DNA of 64,000 nucleotides from contig NC_084703.1 in NCBI RefSeq assembly GCF_033807575.1, forward strand, positions 3,720,001 through 3,784,000, written 5' to 3'. The position numbers were made by a program, and so were the translations under genes. Positions 29,377 to 40,269 of this stretch are shown in pieces (the stretch's first letter is position 1; each line of letters starts with the position of its first letter). This DNA is from Cydia pomonella. Lineage: Eukaryota; Arthropoda; Insecta; Lepidoptera; Tortricidae. Below the pieces are notes generated by a model. That model was given only the letters and a program-made list of their open reading frames with translations. It ran no database searches and was not told where the DNA came from.

Positions 29377-30084
29377 GGTTGTAACAAAAGTAGTGGGAGG
29401 CAAATTGTGTATCGTGTGATTAGGAAAAAGTTGAAAAAAAAAAGTTTTGTGACTAATAATTTAAAGGTAAACTCTTTGCGTAGAAATTTAGTAAATGGTA
29501 TGTATAAAAAACCATTATGCCCATAGGCATAATTAAATTTAAAAAAAATCTAATACGCCCGTGGGCATAAATATAGCTCATTCCATCTCAGTATGCTGGC
29601 GTACAATAACACCGTTTACGAGCAAGTGTGATGAAAATACATTTCCTTAACTCAGGTGGAATTTTTTTTATGTAAAAAAACTAAATCCGCCTAATGTTAT
29701 CGAAAAATTACGGGAAAATGAACCAAAAAAAAAACATTAAGTTTTATAGCTATATTATTGGACCGATATCATATTAAATTATAAATACACACAAGAGGAA
29801 AACGGGTCAGTTCACATAAAATATTTATAGTAATAAATGTGTACTTTATGATCTATATAAAATATTTTACATAAAACCTACAGCTATGGTAACTTCAACA
29901 AAAATATATATACTCATATATTTTTGTTGAAGTTACCATACACCTTCACCTCGGAAAACGTTCTAGTACAAAACTATTTTACAAAACTATGTAGGCTATG
30001 TAAAATTTGCTATGTAATAAATGTTGACTTGTGAAAAAGCCCTTGAGGCCTACTTTCCGATTTTTTTAAAAACTTTTAATTAAA
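29377..30084. other. AT-rich spacer with a perfect hairpin
   Basis: Apart from the hairpin at 29885-29940 and a short duplicated phrase (ccataggcataat / cccgtgggcataaat, 29515-29570), nothing is assigned. Confidence 0.4.
29885..29940. repeat. perfect 25-base hairpin with 6-base loop
   Basis: Arms 29885-29909 and 29916-29940 are exact reverse complements (tatggtaacttcaacaaaaa on the left arm). No second copy was seen in the window. Confidence 0.92.
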
Positions 30085-30690
30085 AAACATCCCTTCGTAT
30101 ACTTATGTATGTTTCTGTTTTATCGGGATGTGCCGTTTAGGAAGGCCGCAGTTTTTATTGCGGTAAATAAAACGTTCAAATCTATCATATAAGTCCCTTG
30201 GTGAAATTCACCCTGCATACTTATGTATGTATGTATGTCACTTTATTGCACATAAACAGGTTAACATAAAACAGACAAAACAAAACAAAAAAAATGTTAT
30301 GTATGTACATATGTTTGTATGTTATCGGGATGTGCCGTTTAGGAAGGCCGCTGTTTTCATAGCGTTAAATCGTTCAAATGTATCAAATAAGTCCCTTAGT
30401 GCAATTCACCCTGTATACAAATGTGTGCATGTATGTTTGTGTGTTATCGGGATGTGCCGTTTAGCGTTAAATAAAACGTTAGAATCTATCAAATTTATTC
30501 AATTTTAAGATTAGGTATTATAATGTCGTGTTAACCCAGGTATTGGCTAATAAAACGTTCAAATGTATCAAATAAGTCCCTTAGTACAATTCACCCTGTA
30601 TACTTATGTGTGCATGTATGTTTGTGTGTTATCGGGATGTGCCGTTTAGGAAGGCCGCAGTTTTTATAGCGATAAATAAAACGTTGCATC
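30085..30690 (+). repeat. irregular tandem repeat around TATCGGGATGTGCCG
   Basis: tatcgggatgtgccgtttag starts at 30121, 30323, 30445 and 30630. Each is followed by aaataaaacgttcaaat-type and gtcccttagtgcaattcacc blocks and preceded by tatgtatgttt runs. Spacings of 202, 122 and 185 reflect one inserted AT-rich piece (30236-30300) and internal deletions. Confidence 0.85.
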
Positions 30691-30792
30691 ACGGCGGCTA
30701 TTCCTGGCTGTGAGTCAACGCTCCGCTGACGCTAGGGCTGTCACTCGCGAGGATATTTATTTAAATAATAGATGGGTAATAAAAACCGAGTT

Positions 30793-30977
30793 AGAGCGGT
30801 TTCGCACTACGTCCGATCCGAACCCGTGAAAATATGGTCCGTAGTAGCCGTAGAACTATTTCTATGGTAAGTTACGCACTAGATCTGAAAGGAACCGGAT
30901 GACGGAGATCGGATCTAGTGCGAACCTTATTTTCGTAAGTTCGGATCGGATTCGGATCGGACGTAGTGCGAGTAGAC
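30793..30977. mobile_element. foldback MITE with CGCACTACGTCCGATCCGAA arms
   Basis: Left gcactacgtccgatccgaac, right gttcggatcggattcggatc then ggacgtagtgcg. Inner pair cgcactagatc / gatctagtgcg. Confidence 0.8.
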
Positions 30978-31091
30978 CTCGCGAGCATAGCTTAAAACTG
31001 AATAAATGTATGGCTCTGCCATTAAAAAAAACTGAATAGACAAAAAGTTATATTTAATCATCGATCAGGTAATTTGTCAAGAGCTCAACAA

Positions 31092-31170
31092 GGGTGCGGA
31101 GTGTTAGGTACGGAGACTGCTTACTATCAGGCGGGCCGTATGCTTGTTTGCCATTGACGTAGTATTAAAA
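31092..31170 (-). repeat. interspersed repeat C, 5' fragment, reversed
   Basis: atcaggcgggccgtatgctt and gtttgccattgacgtagtat followed by an A run. Confidence 0.75.
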
Positions 31171-31438
31171 AATCGAATTACATACTGTAATTTGAAGCGG
31201 CAAGTATGATTTTATTAATCTATTAAAATAAACATATACATTTTTATTTAGGCTAATTCCCACGCAAAATGCGAAATTACCCCAAAGAAAGCTCCGTTCC
31301 TAATCTTGCCTACTTTAAACATTTCATACTTTTATATTCGTTCTAAATGTGCGTCCATTGGCTAGTACCATAGACAAACCCGCAAGTATACACTAAATAA
31401 AAAATATAAATAACGATGGGTCGACTTAGGCGCAGATA

Positions 31439-31570
31439 CAGTCAAAAAAATTAATTTCAATACCATTTCGTACCTTGTCACACTGACAATCAACATGAAA
31501 GTCGCTAGGGACCTCATACTATTGTCACTGTGACAAGGTACAAACGGTACTGATATTAAATACCTTGTCC
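31439..31570. mobile_element. TA-flanked MITE (CAGTCAAAGAATTT family), decayed copy
   Basis: TA precedes cagtcaaaaaaattaatttc. Inner arms ccatttcgtaccttgtcac / gtgacaaggtac. The right terminus is decayed (taccttgtccacac). The clean copy is at 49737-49858. Confidence 0.75.
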
Positions 31571-31769
31571 ACACCTCAGTTTGAAATATTTTGTTTCCAA
31601 CGTGCGCCAGCCCTAATTGCTGTAGGTCACAGTCATTGGACGCGCCTAATACGAGTGATTCACAAACAAAACTTTATTCCCTTCTTGGACTTGAAAGATC
31701 TCGATAAATGTTAATAAAAAATTATCCTATTTTTTGGCAAAATCGCAAACTCACCCAACTTAGAGCTAA

Positions 31770-32148
31770 CATACCCACGATACGACGTCTCACGTTGCGG
31801 CGTGTAACGTTACGGCGTCGTATGGCGGGGCCAACACACATACCCACGATACGACGTCTCACGTTGCGGCGTGTAACGTTACGGCGTCGTATGGCGGGGC
31901 CAACACACATACCCACGATACGACGTCTCACGTTACGGCGTCGTATGGCGGGGCCAACACACATACCCACGATACGACGTCTCACGTTGCGGCGTGTAAC
32001 GTTACGGCGTCGTATGGCGGGGCCAACACACATACCCACGATACGACGTCTCACGTTGCGGCGTGTAACGTTACGGCGTCGTATGGCGGGGCCAACACAC
32101 ATACCCACGATACGACGACGTATCCACTATCGTGGGTATGTGTTGGCA
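31770..32148. repeat. 69-base tandem repeat, relative of the 28.6-kb element
   Basis: catacccacgatacgacgtc begins at 31770, 31839, 31908, 31962 and 32031, with the word catacccacg again at 32100. The period is 69, with one 54-base unit lacking 15 bases. It ends in an inverted cgtgggtatgtgttggc. Because 69 is a multiple of three and the unit has no stop codon, long arginine-rich frames open on both strands (31708-32166 plus, 31722-32108 minus). These are artefacts of the repeat. Confidence 0.92.
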
Positions 32149-32514
32149 AATAAGACAGTTTCATAGTTACAACTTCATCGAGTACGATAGTTAAGTTGTT
32201 GATAAGTCAATAATCAGTTCAATCGAATAATGGGAAGTCTAATTTAACTTGCAAGTATTGACCCGAACAGAACAAAACATTGCAAATGACTCACGCTAGA
32301 ACGATCCGTGTCCGGGCCTAGGCGTCCGACACTTCAAGTTTTTATAGAAACGGAACGGAAGCGCGGCCCGTACCCAGACTGTTCTAGCCTGAGTCATCTT
32401 CAAGTTCATCATGACACGCAAAATAGACGCCAGTCATCGAGTTGCGGAGAATAGCCCGAATACAATACAATACATCCTCAATTTAAAGCCTTATGCGAGT
32501 GCCACCCCTAGATG

Positions 32515-32640
32515 CAGTGTAGGTCACAGTTACAGAATGAAAATACGCGGCATTCATACAATACACGGCACTTACTCGCGGTTTGCGTCCACTAGACTTG
32601 TACTCGTACGAGTATATTTCTGACCGGATGCGTAAGGCCG
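32515..32640 (+). repeat. left member of a direct duplication pair
   Basis: atacaatacacggcacttac, cgcggtttgcgtcc and gaccggatgcgtaa match 33228-33304 (atacaatacacggcacttat, cacggtttgcgtcccac, ggccggatgagtaa) in the same orientation. The two copies bracket the foldback composite at 32704-33110. Confidence 0.7.
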
Positions 32641-32703
32641 TGGACTGGACGCAAGCGGCGCGCGGCGAGCGGCAAATCAAGCCCATTCATAGGCGCTCGA
32701 ACA
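32641..32703. mobile_element. half of a GGACTGGACGC foldback
   Basis: gtggactggacgcaagcggc and ggcaaatcaagcccattcat match one arm of the element at 54655-54812 and pieces at 50840-50915 and 53800-53870. Confidence 0.55.
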
Positions 32704-33110
32704 AATGTATTGGCTCCTCTACACGATGGCCTAGCGCTGGACCAGCGAGATAGCCATGCGATGGTTGAGAGCACGCACTATGGAATGGGCCACTTGTAAA
32801 TGCATACGCGCCCACTACCTTTGATGTGCGGGCGAAATGGCTCCTCTACATGATGGCCCAGCGTAGGCCAGTCCTAGGGACGCATTTATGCGTTAGAGGG
32901 AGCAAGTGATATTGCTATCTCATTTCACCGCATAGCTGCGTCCCTTGGACTGGCCTACGCTGGGCCATCGTTTAGAGGAGCCCAAAAACCAAGCCCGTGG
33001 CCATCCCATCGCCATCCCGCCGCGCCATAAGCCATCAACCACTACCCTCTCTACACGCTAGCCCATCTTAGTGAGCCAGTATGATGGTCCATCGTGTATA
33101 GAAGCCATAT
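32704..33110. mobile_element. composite foldback of the TGGCTCCTCTACAC group
   Basis: Outer ends ggctcctctacacgatggcc (left) and ccatcgtgtatagaagcca (right) enclose a complete inner element at 32838-32983 (tggctcctctacatgatggc ... gggccatcgtttagaggagcc, shown only by its ends). The inner one has AAA on both sides. The same outer-plus-inner pair occurs at 42430-42829. Confidence 0.75.
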
Positions 33111-33227
33111 GAAGGGCCTTGGTTTGCCGTTTACCGCGCCGCCGGTCGCGTGTGTCCAGTTCGCCGTATAAGCGAGTGACATCCTTACCAGCAATGACAC
33201 AGTTATGATACGAAATACGCCATTCAC

Positions 33228-33325
33228 ATACATGATACAATACACGGCACTTATTCACGGTTTGCGTCCCACGAGTTATGTACATCTCTGGCCGGATGAG
33301 TAACTTTGCTCGGCGATTAACACGT
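33228..33325 (+). repeat. right member of a direct duplication pair
   Basis: See 32515-32640. The match is direct and diverged. Confidence 0.65.
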
Positions 33326-33765
33326 TCACTGCCGCTGGCTAAGAGAATTAGAAATAAAGGTGTATTGTCATAGAAAACTTTGCAGCGACGTAAATTTACT
33401 GTCATCTTTGGACACATTTAAAACTTTTAGAATGCCATTTGACTTTGATCCTTATTCTTTCACTCATATGCGTTCAATTTGTTAAACATCTAAAATTGGC
33501 GCCATTTAATAGATCAAAGGCCAAAGGTATACCAGTATCGTTTCGAGCGATGGTGCCATAATCTTTAGTTAGTGTCCGGAAAGATGGCGCCACTTTTTGA
33601 TATTTAACTAATTGAAAACATATCAAGAATAAGGATCAAAGTCAAATGACGTACCAAAAATTTTAATTATGTGTCTAAAGATGGCAGTAAATTTACGTCG
33701 CAACAAAGTTTTCTTGGACAATACACCTCTATTTTAATTTGTCTTTGCTGCCAGCGACCCGCTTG
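33326..33765. mobile_element. complete palindromic element (AGGTGTATTGTC arms)
   Basis: Left arm cactgccgctggct, aataaaggtgtattgtc, gcagcgacgtaaatttactg. Right arm cagtaaatttacgtcgcaac, gacaatacacctctatttt, ctgccagcgac. The centre pairs ggcgccatt... with ...gatggcgccac. Partial copies are at 4881-5098 and 28455-28990. Confidence 0.82.
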
Positions 33766-34173
33766 GCGGGTTCTCTGTTCGTAGCCGCTTTCCGCTACAT
33801 ACGGTTATCCCGTGTTATCGACTCGTAGCGCATAGCTGGCATTGGATGTTTTGTTTGACACATTCATTGGCCATTGCCAAACACGAGCTAGATGTGTGTA
33901 TAGGAAATGGTCTATTCAGAGCGATATCTGAGGTTCTTGCATTAGTACAAAAATAATTATTTAGATTAAAATTCACTTATTTTATGAATAATACTAATTG
34001 ACTTTAATTTTATATGGCAATAATCTACAAGAAAAAAAATCTATAAAACAAAGTTCCCGTCGCGTCTGTCTGTCTGTATGTTTGCGGTAAACTCGAAAAA
34101 TAATGAACGGATTTTGCGATGTCCATCTATCAATAGTGATTCTTGAGGAAGGTTTCGGTGTATGATTTGATGA
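33766..34173 (+). repeat. spacer plus a gcgtctgtctgtctg-type repeat
   Basis: From about 34030 the phrases gttcccgtcgcgtctgtctg, gcggtaaactcgaaaaa and tgattcttgaggaaggtttc are, from memory, common in lepidopteran interspersed repeats. Only one copy is here, so the extent is uncertain. 33766-34030 is unassigned. Confidence 0.4.
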
Positions 34174-34708
34174 CTTATTCCACTTACGTCAGATACCACT
34201 TAGGTCAGATTTTATTTTTTCATATAACAAAATTTGAGAAATTCCGTATAGATCAGAAAATCAAAACTGCTGACGTAAGTGGAATGTTTTAATCCCAATT
34301 TCGTCAGGTCCAGTTAGGACAGAAGTTTTTTATTCCAGTTACATCTAATTACAGCTAGATCTGATCACAATTGCGTATCCCCCAATTAGCAAGTCAGCCA
34401 TGAAAGTGGTCTACCACTTTCGGGTGACTATTACTTGACAATCTTGACATATAGAGTCTTAAGTAGTCGACCACATTTTGTGGCTGACTGTACATAAAGT
34501 CGTCAGTTTATAGGTAAAATTTATTATTTATTATTTGCTGCCTTGCAGTGATACCTAATGATAAGGCAGGCCACATACATTATACACGTATTCCACTGCG
34601 AAATTTGGTGATATATAGTAGGTCATTGGAATCCAATTAGGTCAGAGATGACCTAAATGGAACAAAAAATTTTCTGTCCTAAGTGGAAGCTGACGTAAGT
34701 GGAATAAG
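34174..34708. mobile_element. foldback with CTTATTCCACTTACGTCAG ends
   Basis: cttattccacttacgtcag at the left and ctgacgtaagtggaataag at the right are exact inverted ends. Related words (cacttaggtcag, gatgacctaaatggaa, tgacgtaagtggaatg) recur inside as subterminal repeats. It is 535 bases with no transposase. Confidence 0.82.
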
Positions 34709-34933
34709 AAAAAGATTAGGCATATTAGTACATTGTGATACAAGAGTGCTAAGTTGGTTATGACACTAGGGCGTCCTCCCGGGAAATACCGGTTCTCGAT
34801 TTCCCGGGAAATCCCGGGATTTATTTGGAATCCAAAGAACCGGTACTGAGCACCGAATCCCGGTTCTCCCGGTTCCCGCCATAACATCAAATATTTCCGT
34901 AATATTGATTACTTTTTACTCAGAGTTTAATAA

Positions 34934-35650
34934 ATGTATAAATGTGTAATGTATATTCGTATTGGCAAAGCAGCGACCATGTTCGGGAGGCTACGTTCAA
35001 GGGTGTGGTGTAACAAACACCTCACTGTTAGAACCAAGATGATAGTATACCAGACTTGCGTTCTAAGTATACTCTTGTACGGAGCAGAAACCTGGACGAA
35101 GTATGCAAAACAGGAGCGACGGCTCAACACTTTTCACATGCGCTGTCTACGCAACATTTTAGGCATAACTTGGCAGGACAAAGTGACAAATCAGAGGGTT
35201 CTTGAAAAAGCGCAGCTGCCCAGTCTTGCCGCTTTTCTCAAACAGAGACGCTTGCGGTGGCTGGGGCATGTGCACCGGATGGAATCCTCTAGAATACCTC
35301 GACGTGTCTTGCTTGGTGCAGTTGCGTATGCTAAAAGGAACGTTGGAAGACCGATGCTGCGCTTTAAAGACTGTGTTAAGCGAGACATCTCGGCATTTGA
35401 AATCGACCACCATGCCTGGGAAACTTTAGCTGAAGACCGTGATGGATGGCGCAAGCGGGTTGTGGAGGGGAGAAAGCTATGCGACCAAGCCTGGTTTACT
35501 ACGTTAGATAGCAGAAGGTGTCGCAGAAAGCAAATCGGGACTGGAACCTCAGGTGGCATGAGCTTTCTCTGCCAAAAATGTGGGAGGTCGTGCCGCTCAC
35601 GCATCGGCCTCCACAGTCACCAAACCCGTTGTCTAAACAGCAATGCTTAA
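34934..35650 (+). pseudogene. non-LTR retrotransposon ORF2, C-terminal 238 codons
   Basis: An open frame with no internal stop, ending at a TAA. It encodes the end of a retrotransposon polymerase: thumb-like LLYGAETWT, MRCLRNILGITWQDKVTNQR, RRLRWLGHVHRM, a GRPMLRFKDCVKRD stretch, then a C-terminal CCHC-type finger (C-x2-C-x12-H-x3-C within FLCQKCGRSCRSRIGLHSHQ and the next residues). Such tails are familiar from RTE/CR1-group elements, but the clade is not resolved. The endonuclease and the catalytic FADD region are absent, so it is 5'-truncated. Nine bases, aataaatgt, occur at 34929-34937 and 35689-35697, a possible target duplication placing the insertion inside the hAT-like element. The opposite-strand frames here are shadows. 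The first codons may be host-element sequence. Confidence 0.88.
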
Positions 35651-35699
35651 ATCGTCTGCAATAGACGCAAAGGCCTGTGATGGTGATGAATAAATGTTA

Positions 35700-36316
35700 T
35701 ATACACAAGACTTAAACTACAATGTTTATGTATAAAACTATAAATCACATTCTTGTGTCTAATTGTTATTGATCTCCAGTTCCATCCGTTCTTAAGCCAA
35801 TAATTAGATTAGGTATTTGATAAGTTCTTTATGTTAAATTATTTATTTGTGACGTGATTATACTGATTATATTTTTGTTAAAAAAAAGAACTGTATTTGT
35901 TTTAAGTGTGTTGATTATTATATTACTGCAATGTTACAATTATCTTAAGTTAATCACATTTGAAATATAAAAAATATTGAACTATTATAATTAGACTGAT
36001 TTATATTATTTAAGTTCACATTTAAAATTAAAATAATGATTAGCGTTACGTCAAGTAAATTCGACGACATCTTACATAAATAGTCAGGTTGGGATATTAA
36101 AATTTGTATAACTTTGCACAATTTGTTTTTTTTTTAATTACAATATTATGATAATTATGATATTGTGAACATGATAAGAATGTTTAAAATATTATGGTGT
36201 TTGTAAGTATTACTTACTACACATGATTCATAACATTACGATTATGATCAATGACACTGTTAACTGATTAATCAATTAAGACTGATTAAAGTAACTATAA
36301 AGACTGATTAAAGTAA
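35700..36316. other. AT-rich interior of the hAT-like element
   Basis: No frame or repeat. A short duplication (gactgattaaagtaactataaag) at 36282-36324 precedes the nested element. Confidence 0.5.
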
Positions 36317-36324
36317 CTATAAAG

Positions 36325-37741
36325 TAGGGCTCGCGGTCGTGTCCGTGATTCGTGAACCCGTAGCCGTGCGCCCGGTTTCGTGATTCACGGCAACGGTTTT
36401 CTGGTCCGTTCCGCACGTGACATTCGGCTACGTGAAATTAGGGTACGTGAATCCGTGTAGATCCGTGTAGGCGTGATCACGACTTCACGTATCTTAAGAA
36501 CACGCCGGTTCGGTCCGCCCGCGACGTTGAGTGAAGATACGATGCGGTCTCTAAGAGCTACGAATAAATATTTATCATGAATTTTTTATTCATAGCTCTA
36601 ATTCCGTTTCACTACTTTTCAATTAAAATTTATTTCCAATAGTAAGGCCTTTTAAATATTAATGAGTAATAAATGAAAAGAACCAAACATTAATTACAAT
36701 GAATAGCTACTTTAATAAACGATAAGTTGATAAATTTAATAAGTCGCTCGCAAATCTTATTATCTTTGTCTGCACGTGCAACTGCACTTCTTATCTACAA
36801 AAAAAAAACCGGTATGTTGGCTTAGCTTGTTAGTCATACAACAAAACGCTCTAACAATAATATGTCATTATTACCTTCAATCTAGAAATAAACAGTACTC
36901 TTTAATGTGCCGAAAGTCCGAAACTGATAAGAACTGCAGCTGCGTACTTTTTTTTCCGTGGCCCCGCACATGTGTTTTTGTTGAATTTGTTTACCTGTAT
37001 TACCTTTATCATACCTACCGAAGATTTGCAGAAATTTACCCTTTTGTTTCTTTGGATTAGGATTGCCTTGTTTATATTTAGGCTACGTTATATTCTTTGA
37101 TAGTAGCAAGCTTTTACAAGTATGTTTCATTCATTTCATTAATACTTAACAGAAAAAAATGTCTTCTCTTAATTTAATAATGACAACCAGTAGCACAGCG
37201 TTGCTTAAGTTCATAATTATAATGATACTTACTAGGGAGTTTTACACCTTATATTTATATAAGTGCTATGCAACGAGCAGGTCGCTAGTTTTGACTATTA
37301 ATCATTAGCTGGTTATACAAAAAACAGGATAACCCCATAAATTATTTAGATATAACCATTATATTCAAATCGATGCAAAAAATACAATTTAAGTTTAATT
37401 CACACGTAAATGTTTGTCCGACGAACGTCCCGTATTCAATATACTAAGTGGTAACTCAATTCAATAATACCTAGTTCTTATTTATTTTTCTCCCGGGCGT
37501 GTCGAACCTACGAGACGTGCGATAAGTACCTATCCAACGGAACCGAGCCCGAAGCTCCGCACACGAACGAAGGTACGGGCTAAGTATCATGGCGTGTCAC
37601 GGCGTGTCACGTGAATCCGGTCGCGAACGCAGGTACGAGGTACGTACCTTGCCGTGTTCGTGAAATTCGTGATCTTAGTACCGCCGGGCTTAAGAACCCG
37701 TAGCTACGGATCGGCGTGTATCACGGATATCAGGAGCCCTA
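36325..37741. mobile_element. second hAT-like element, nested
   Basis: Starts TAGGGCTC and ends GAGCCCTA. The 8-base duplication CTATAAAG is perfect at 36317-36324 and 37742-37749. The ends are rich in CACG/CGTG words (cgtgattcgtgaacccgta on the left; gaaattcgtgatctta and cgtgtatcacggatatcagg on the right). The interior is AT-rich with no transposase. Its site lies inside the larger element, so it is the younger insertion. Confidence 0.9.
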
Positions 37742-38004
37742 CTATAAAGACTGATTTAAGTGTATTATTCCTAAAACTGTTTTTATTCTATAAAAAATTC
37801 TTAATTATTCCTACGATTCCTTTTCATTATTATTAAAGTTAGTTGCAAGATTCACAGTTAAATGATGTCAAACAAAATATATAAAAATAATTCAGCTCAG
37901 CATAAAGAACCGGGAGAACCGGGAATCCCGGTACCGGCTCCGACCCGGTACTGGGAAATGAAAAACTAGGAACCGGTCCCGGGACTGCACGCCCTATATG
38001 ACAC

Positions 38005-38408
38005 ACGAGGCGATATTGTGCGCAATAAGAAAGCCGATGTGTGTAATTACCATATCACACGCGTTTCATACGACGTTTTTCAACACACTTGCGAGGAAAA
38101 AAAGAAACGTTCATATTAATCAAATTTTAATTGTTAAATCGGATGGTAAAAGTCTTGCATCTGTCATACTGCCTGACGCCCCTCGCTCCGCCGCCGGCTC
38201 CCGCCAGTCCACGTTGTGAAATCTACTCGACCAATTTAAGAAGGCTCCGTTTCCATACATATTATTTGCAATCAGTTACCTTCTTAACTCAGTCGGATAA
38301 TATGAAAAAGCACGAGTATAATTTACTGAAAAAGCACGCGTGTTTAATATCTAGGATTATGAGCAAACAATTGGTGGAATAAAAACGTTTTGAGCAAGTG
38401 TGTTGAAA
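38005..38408. other. unassigned spacer
   Basis: No gene recognised. Open frames at 37998-38219 and 38131-38382 have no support. Confidence 0.35.
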
Positions 38409-38842
38409 TAGTACATTACGTTACAAGTGCGAAAAATAGGAAATGCGAAACGAGTGGCGATAAATTAAAACGCGACCGAAGGGAGTTTTTTAAACCGACA
38501 CGAGTTGCGATTTTACAGTAGGTACATATGTCCCTTTAAATGATCGACACAGTAACGTAATATGTTAATTTACGCACTAGTGCGGAAAAGTAGCACCATA
38601 TATATACTGTAATAGTACATTACGATACAAGTGCGAAAAATAAGAAATTCGAAACGAGTGGCGATAAATTAAAACACGACCGAAGGGAGTGTTTTAAATC
38701 GACACGAGTTGCGAATTACCTATTCGCACATGTATCGTACAACGTTTTACAGTACATATGGCCCTTTAAATGTTCGACACAGTAACGTAATATGCTACTT
38801 CTCGCACTAGTGCTATAAAGTAGCCCCATATGTACTGTAAAA
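38409..38842 (+). mobile_element. two foldback MITEs (TAGTACATTACG family) in tandem
   Basis: Unit 1 is 38409-38612 and unit 2 is 38613-38842, both starting tagtacattacg and in the same orientation, joined without spacer. Unit 2 is closest to 14177-14408. Unit 1 lacks the gaattacctattcgcacatg stretch. Confidence 0.85.
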
Positions 38843-39419
38843 AATATTACGATTCACTACATGGAGACGGGGCGGGGCGCTATTAGTCGCATGTGTAAAA
38901 TAAAATTGAATTAAACCCAGTTTGTTTTACCAAATGTACGTATCCCTGTCAAACCCAACTTACAAAAAACCGCATTGATATCATGTCAAACGCAGAGAAA
39001 AAAACTTTACAGTCAAATCTAAACCCAATCCCATAAGAAATAAAGTCTATATTTCCACGTTCGTAGCGTGACCTGGTTGAAAATTGGGGATGTGTTGATT
39101 TTTTTATTCCTATACCGTTCTCGAGAGGATTCTCGAATGAAAATTCGTTATATCGGTAATTGGTTCAGTTTTCGTAGCGCCTGTCCTGTTTCCGTTACAA
39201 CAAAAGTATATGTGCAAGAACGTGACAGAGTGATATAAGTATGTATATAGTTTAAATCGGAAAATATGTTTTTGCAATGCAACAATGTAATGAATAAACA
39301 CTCATCTTCCATAATTATGTTTGTAAATATTCTTATGAGAAAAATAAATTTCTTTAAACCGAAAATAAACATGTCTAAGAAAGGCGGAATGATTTCAAGT
39401 GAATGATATATCTTTAAGT

Positions 39420-39420
<1 letters not shown>
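38843..39420. other. unassigned spacer
   Basis: No gene or bounded repeat recognised. Confidence 0.35.
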
Positions 39421-39422
<2 letters not shown>

Positions 39423-39478
<56 letters not shown>

Positions 39479-39479
39479 C
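39423..39479. repeat. (AT)n microsatellite
   Basis: Nearly pure AT dinucleotides with two interrupting TATACATAT points. Confidence 0.95.
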
Positions 39480-39621
39480 AGGGTTGATTTCTGGTTCGTG
39501 ATCCAAAACCACTTTTTATGACTCTGTAAATTATCCATTATCTAGTAGTATTCGATTAAAAGATAATTAGTTTAATTTTATTTATTTTTAAAGTTAAATT
39601 AATGTTACACTAAGTAATCAT

Positions 39622-39689
39622 GGTCACCCTATGACTTTTGACATACGCTGTATGGAATGTGACAAGATGTCACATCGAGTAGGGTGACC
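39622..39689. mobile_element. 68-base foldback GGTCACCCTA...TAGGGTGACC
   Basis: Perfect 10-base inverted ends with a short centre (gacatacgctgtatggaatg). Single copy here. Confidence 0.55.
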
Positions 39690-39782
39690 AAATTGTATTC
39701 AAAAATGTTTTTTTCTACTTGTCATCTGAAAAATAAGCATAATTATTGGTGATAATAATATTATTAGACCCCGAAATCACCT

Positions 39783-39971
39783 TTATATCTTTTCCAGGTC
39801 TTCCAAGCGCCGCTGCTCGTATTGCTCTACCTTTTTATGCACAGTTTCGCGCCATTCCGTTCTACGCATCGCCAGTTTCTCCCAGGAATCACTCGGTATA
39901 CCGCAAGTGGTCAGGTGACGCTTGAGGACGTCTTTATGGCGCAAGTACTGACCCCCCTGTTTCCTCTCCAT
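39783..39971 (-). pseudogene. non-LTR retrotransposon ORF2 fragment
   Basis: The minus-strand frame reads GGQYLRHKDVLKRHLTTCGI, then SWEKLAMRRTEWRETVHKKV, then EQYEQRRLEDL and a stop. From memory this GGQxLRxKDVLKRH...W..LA..R..WR pattern is the C-terminal region of an arthropod non-LTR retrotransposon polymerase. It lacks everything upstream and also the usual C-terminal finger, so it is truncated at both ends. Confidence 0.8.
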
Positions 39972-40269
39972 CCGCCATCATCATCTGTTAGCGCCATCTC
40001 CGTAAGACGCGACCGAGGCCCTCGTATACCTATACCTACAACCCAGCTGGCCAGCTTCATATACTAAATTTGGCTTTGCATATGGATATTAGAGCGTTCC
40101 ATGTTTCCGAATAAAGGCAGTTGAAGGAGTCGCCGTCGTGGGATACGGCGAGGAGGACTATATATATACATATCTTTTAATGTGTTACTTCTAAACTAGT
40201 GGCTCTAAGAGCTTTAGACATCGCGATAAGATTTATAAGCTTAAAAATGTAAAAACGAAAAATACTTCG

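Larger units (their letters stand above)
34767..37996. mobile_element. hAT-like element of 3.2 kb with nested insertions
   Basis: Starts TAGGGCGT and ends ACGCCCTA. The 8-base duplication TATGACAC is perfect at 34759-34766 and 37997-38004. Both ends are packed with CCCGGGA/ACCGGTTC words (34780-34880 and 37907-37985), like subterminal transposase sites. An 8-base duplication and YAGGG start fit the hAT superfamily. No hAT transposase remains. It contains a retrotransposon fragment (34938-35697) and a second hAT-like element (36325-37741). Confidence 0.9.

Noticed and set aside
31708..32166. 152-codon plus-strand open frame (and 128 codons on minus)
   Set aside because: Both come from a stop-free 69-base tandem unit. 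The protein is a direct read of the repeat with no family resemblance.
35191..35604. 137-codon minus-strand frame
   Set aside because: Shadow of the plus-strand retrotransposon frame, which has clear polymerase C-terminal and zinc-finger motifs.
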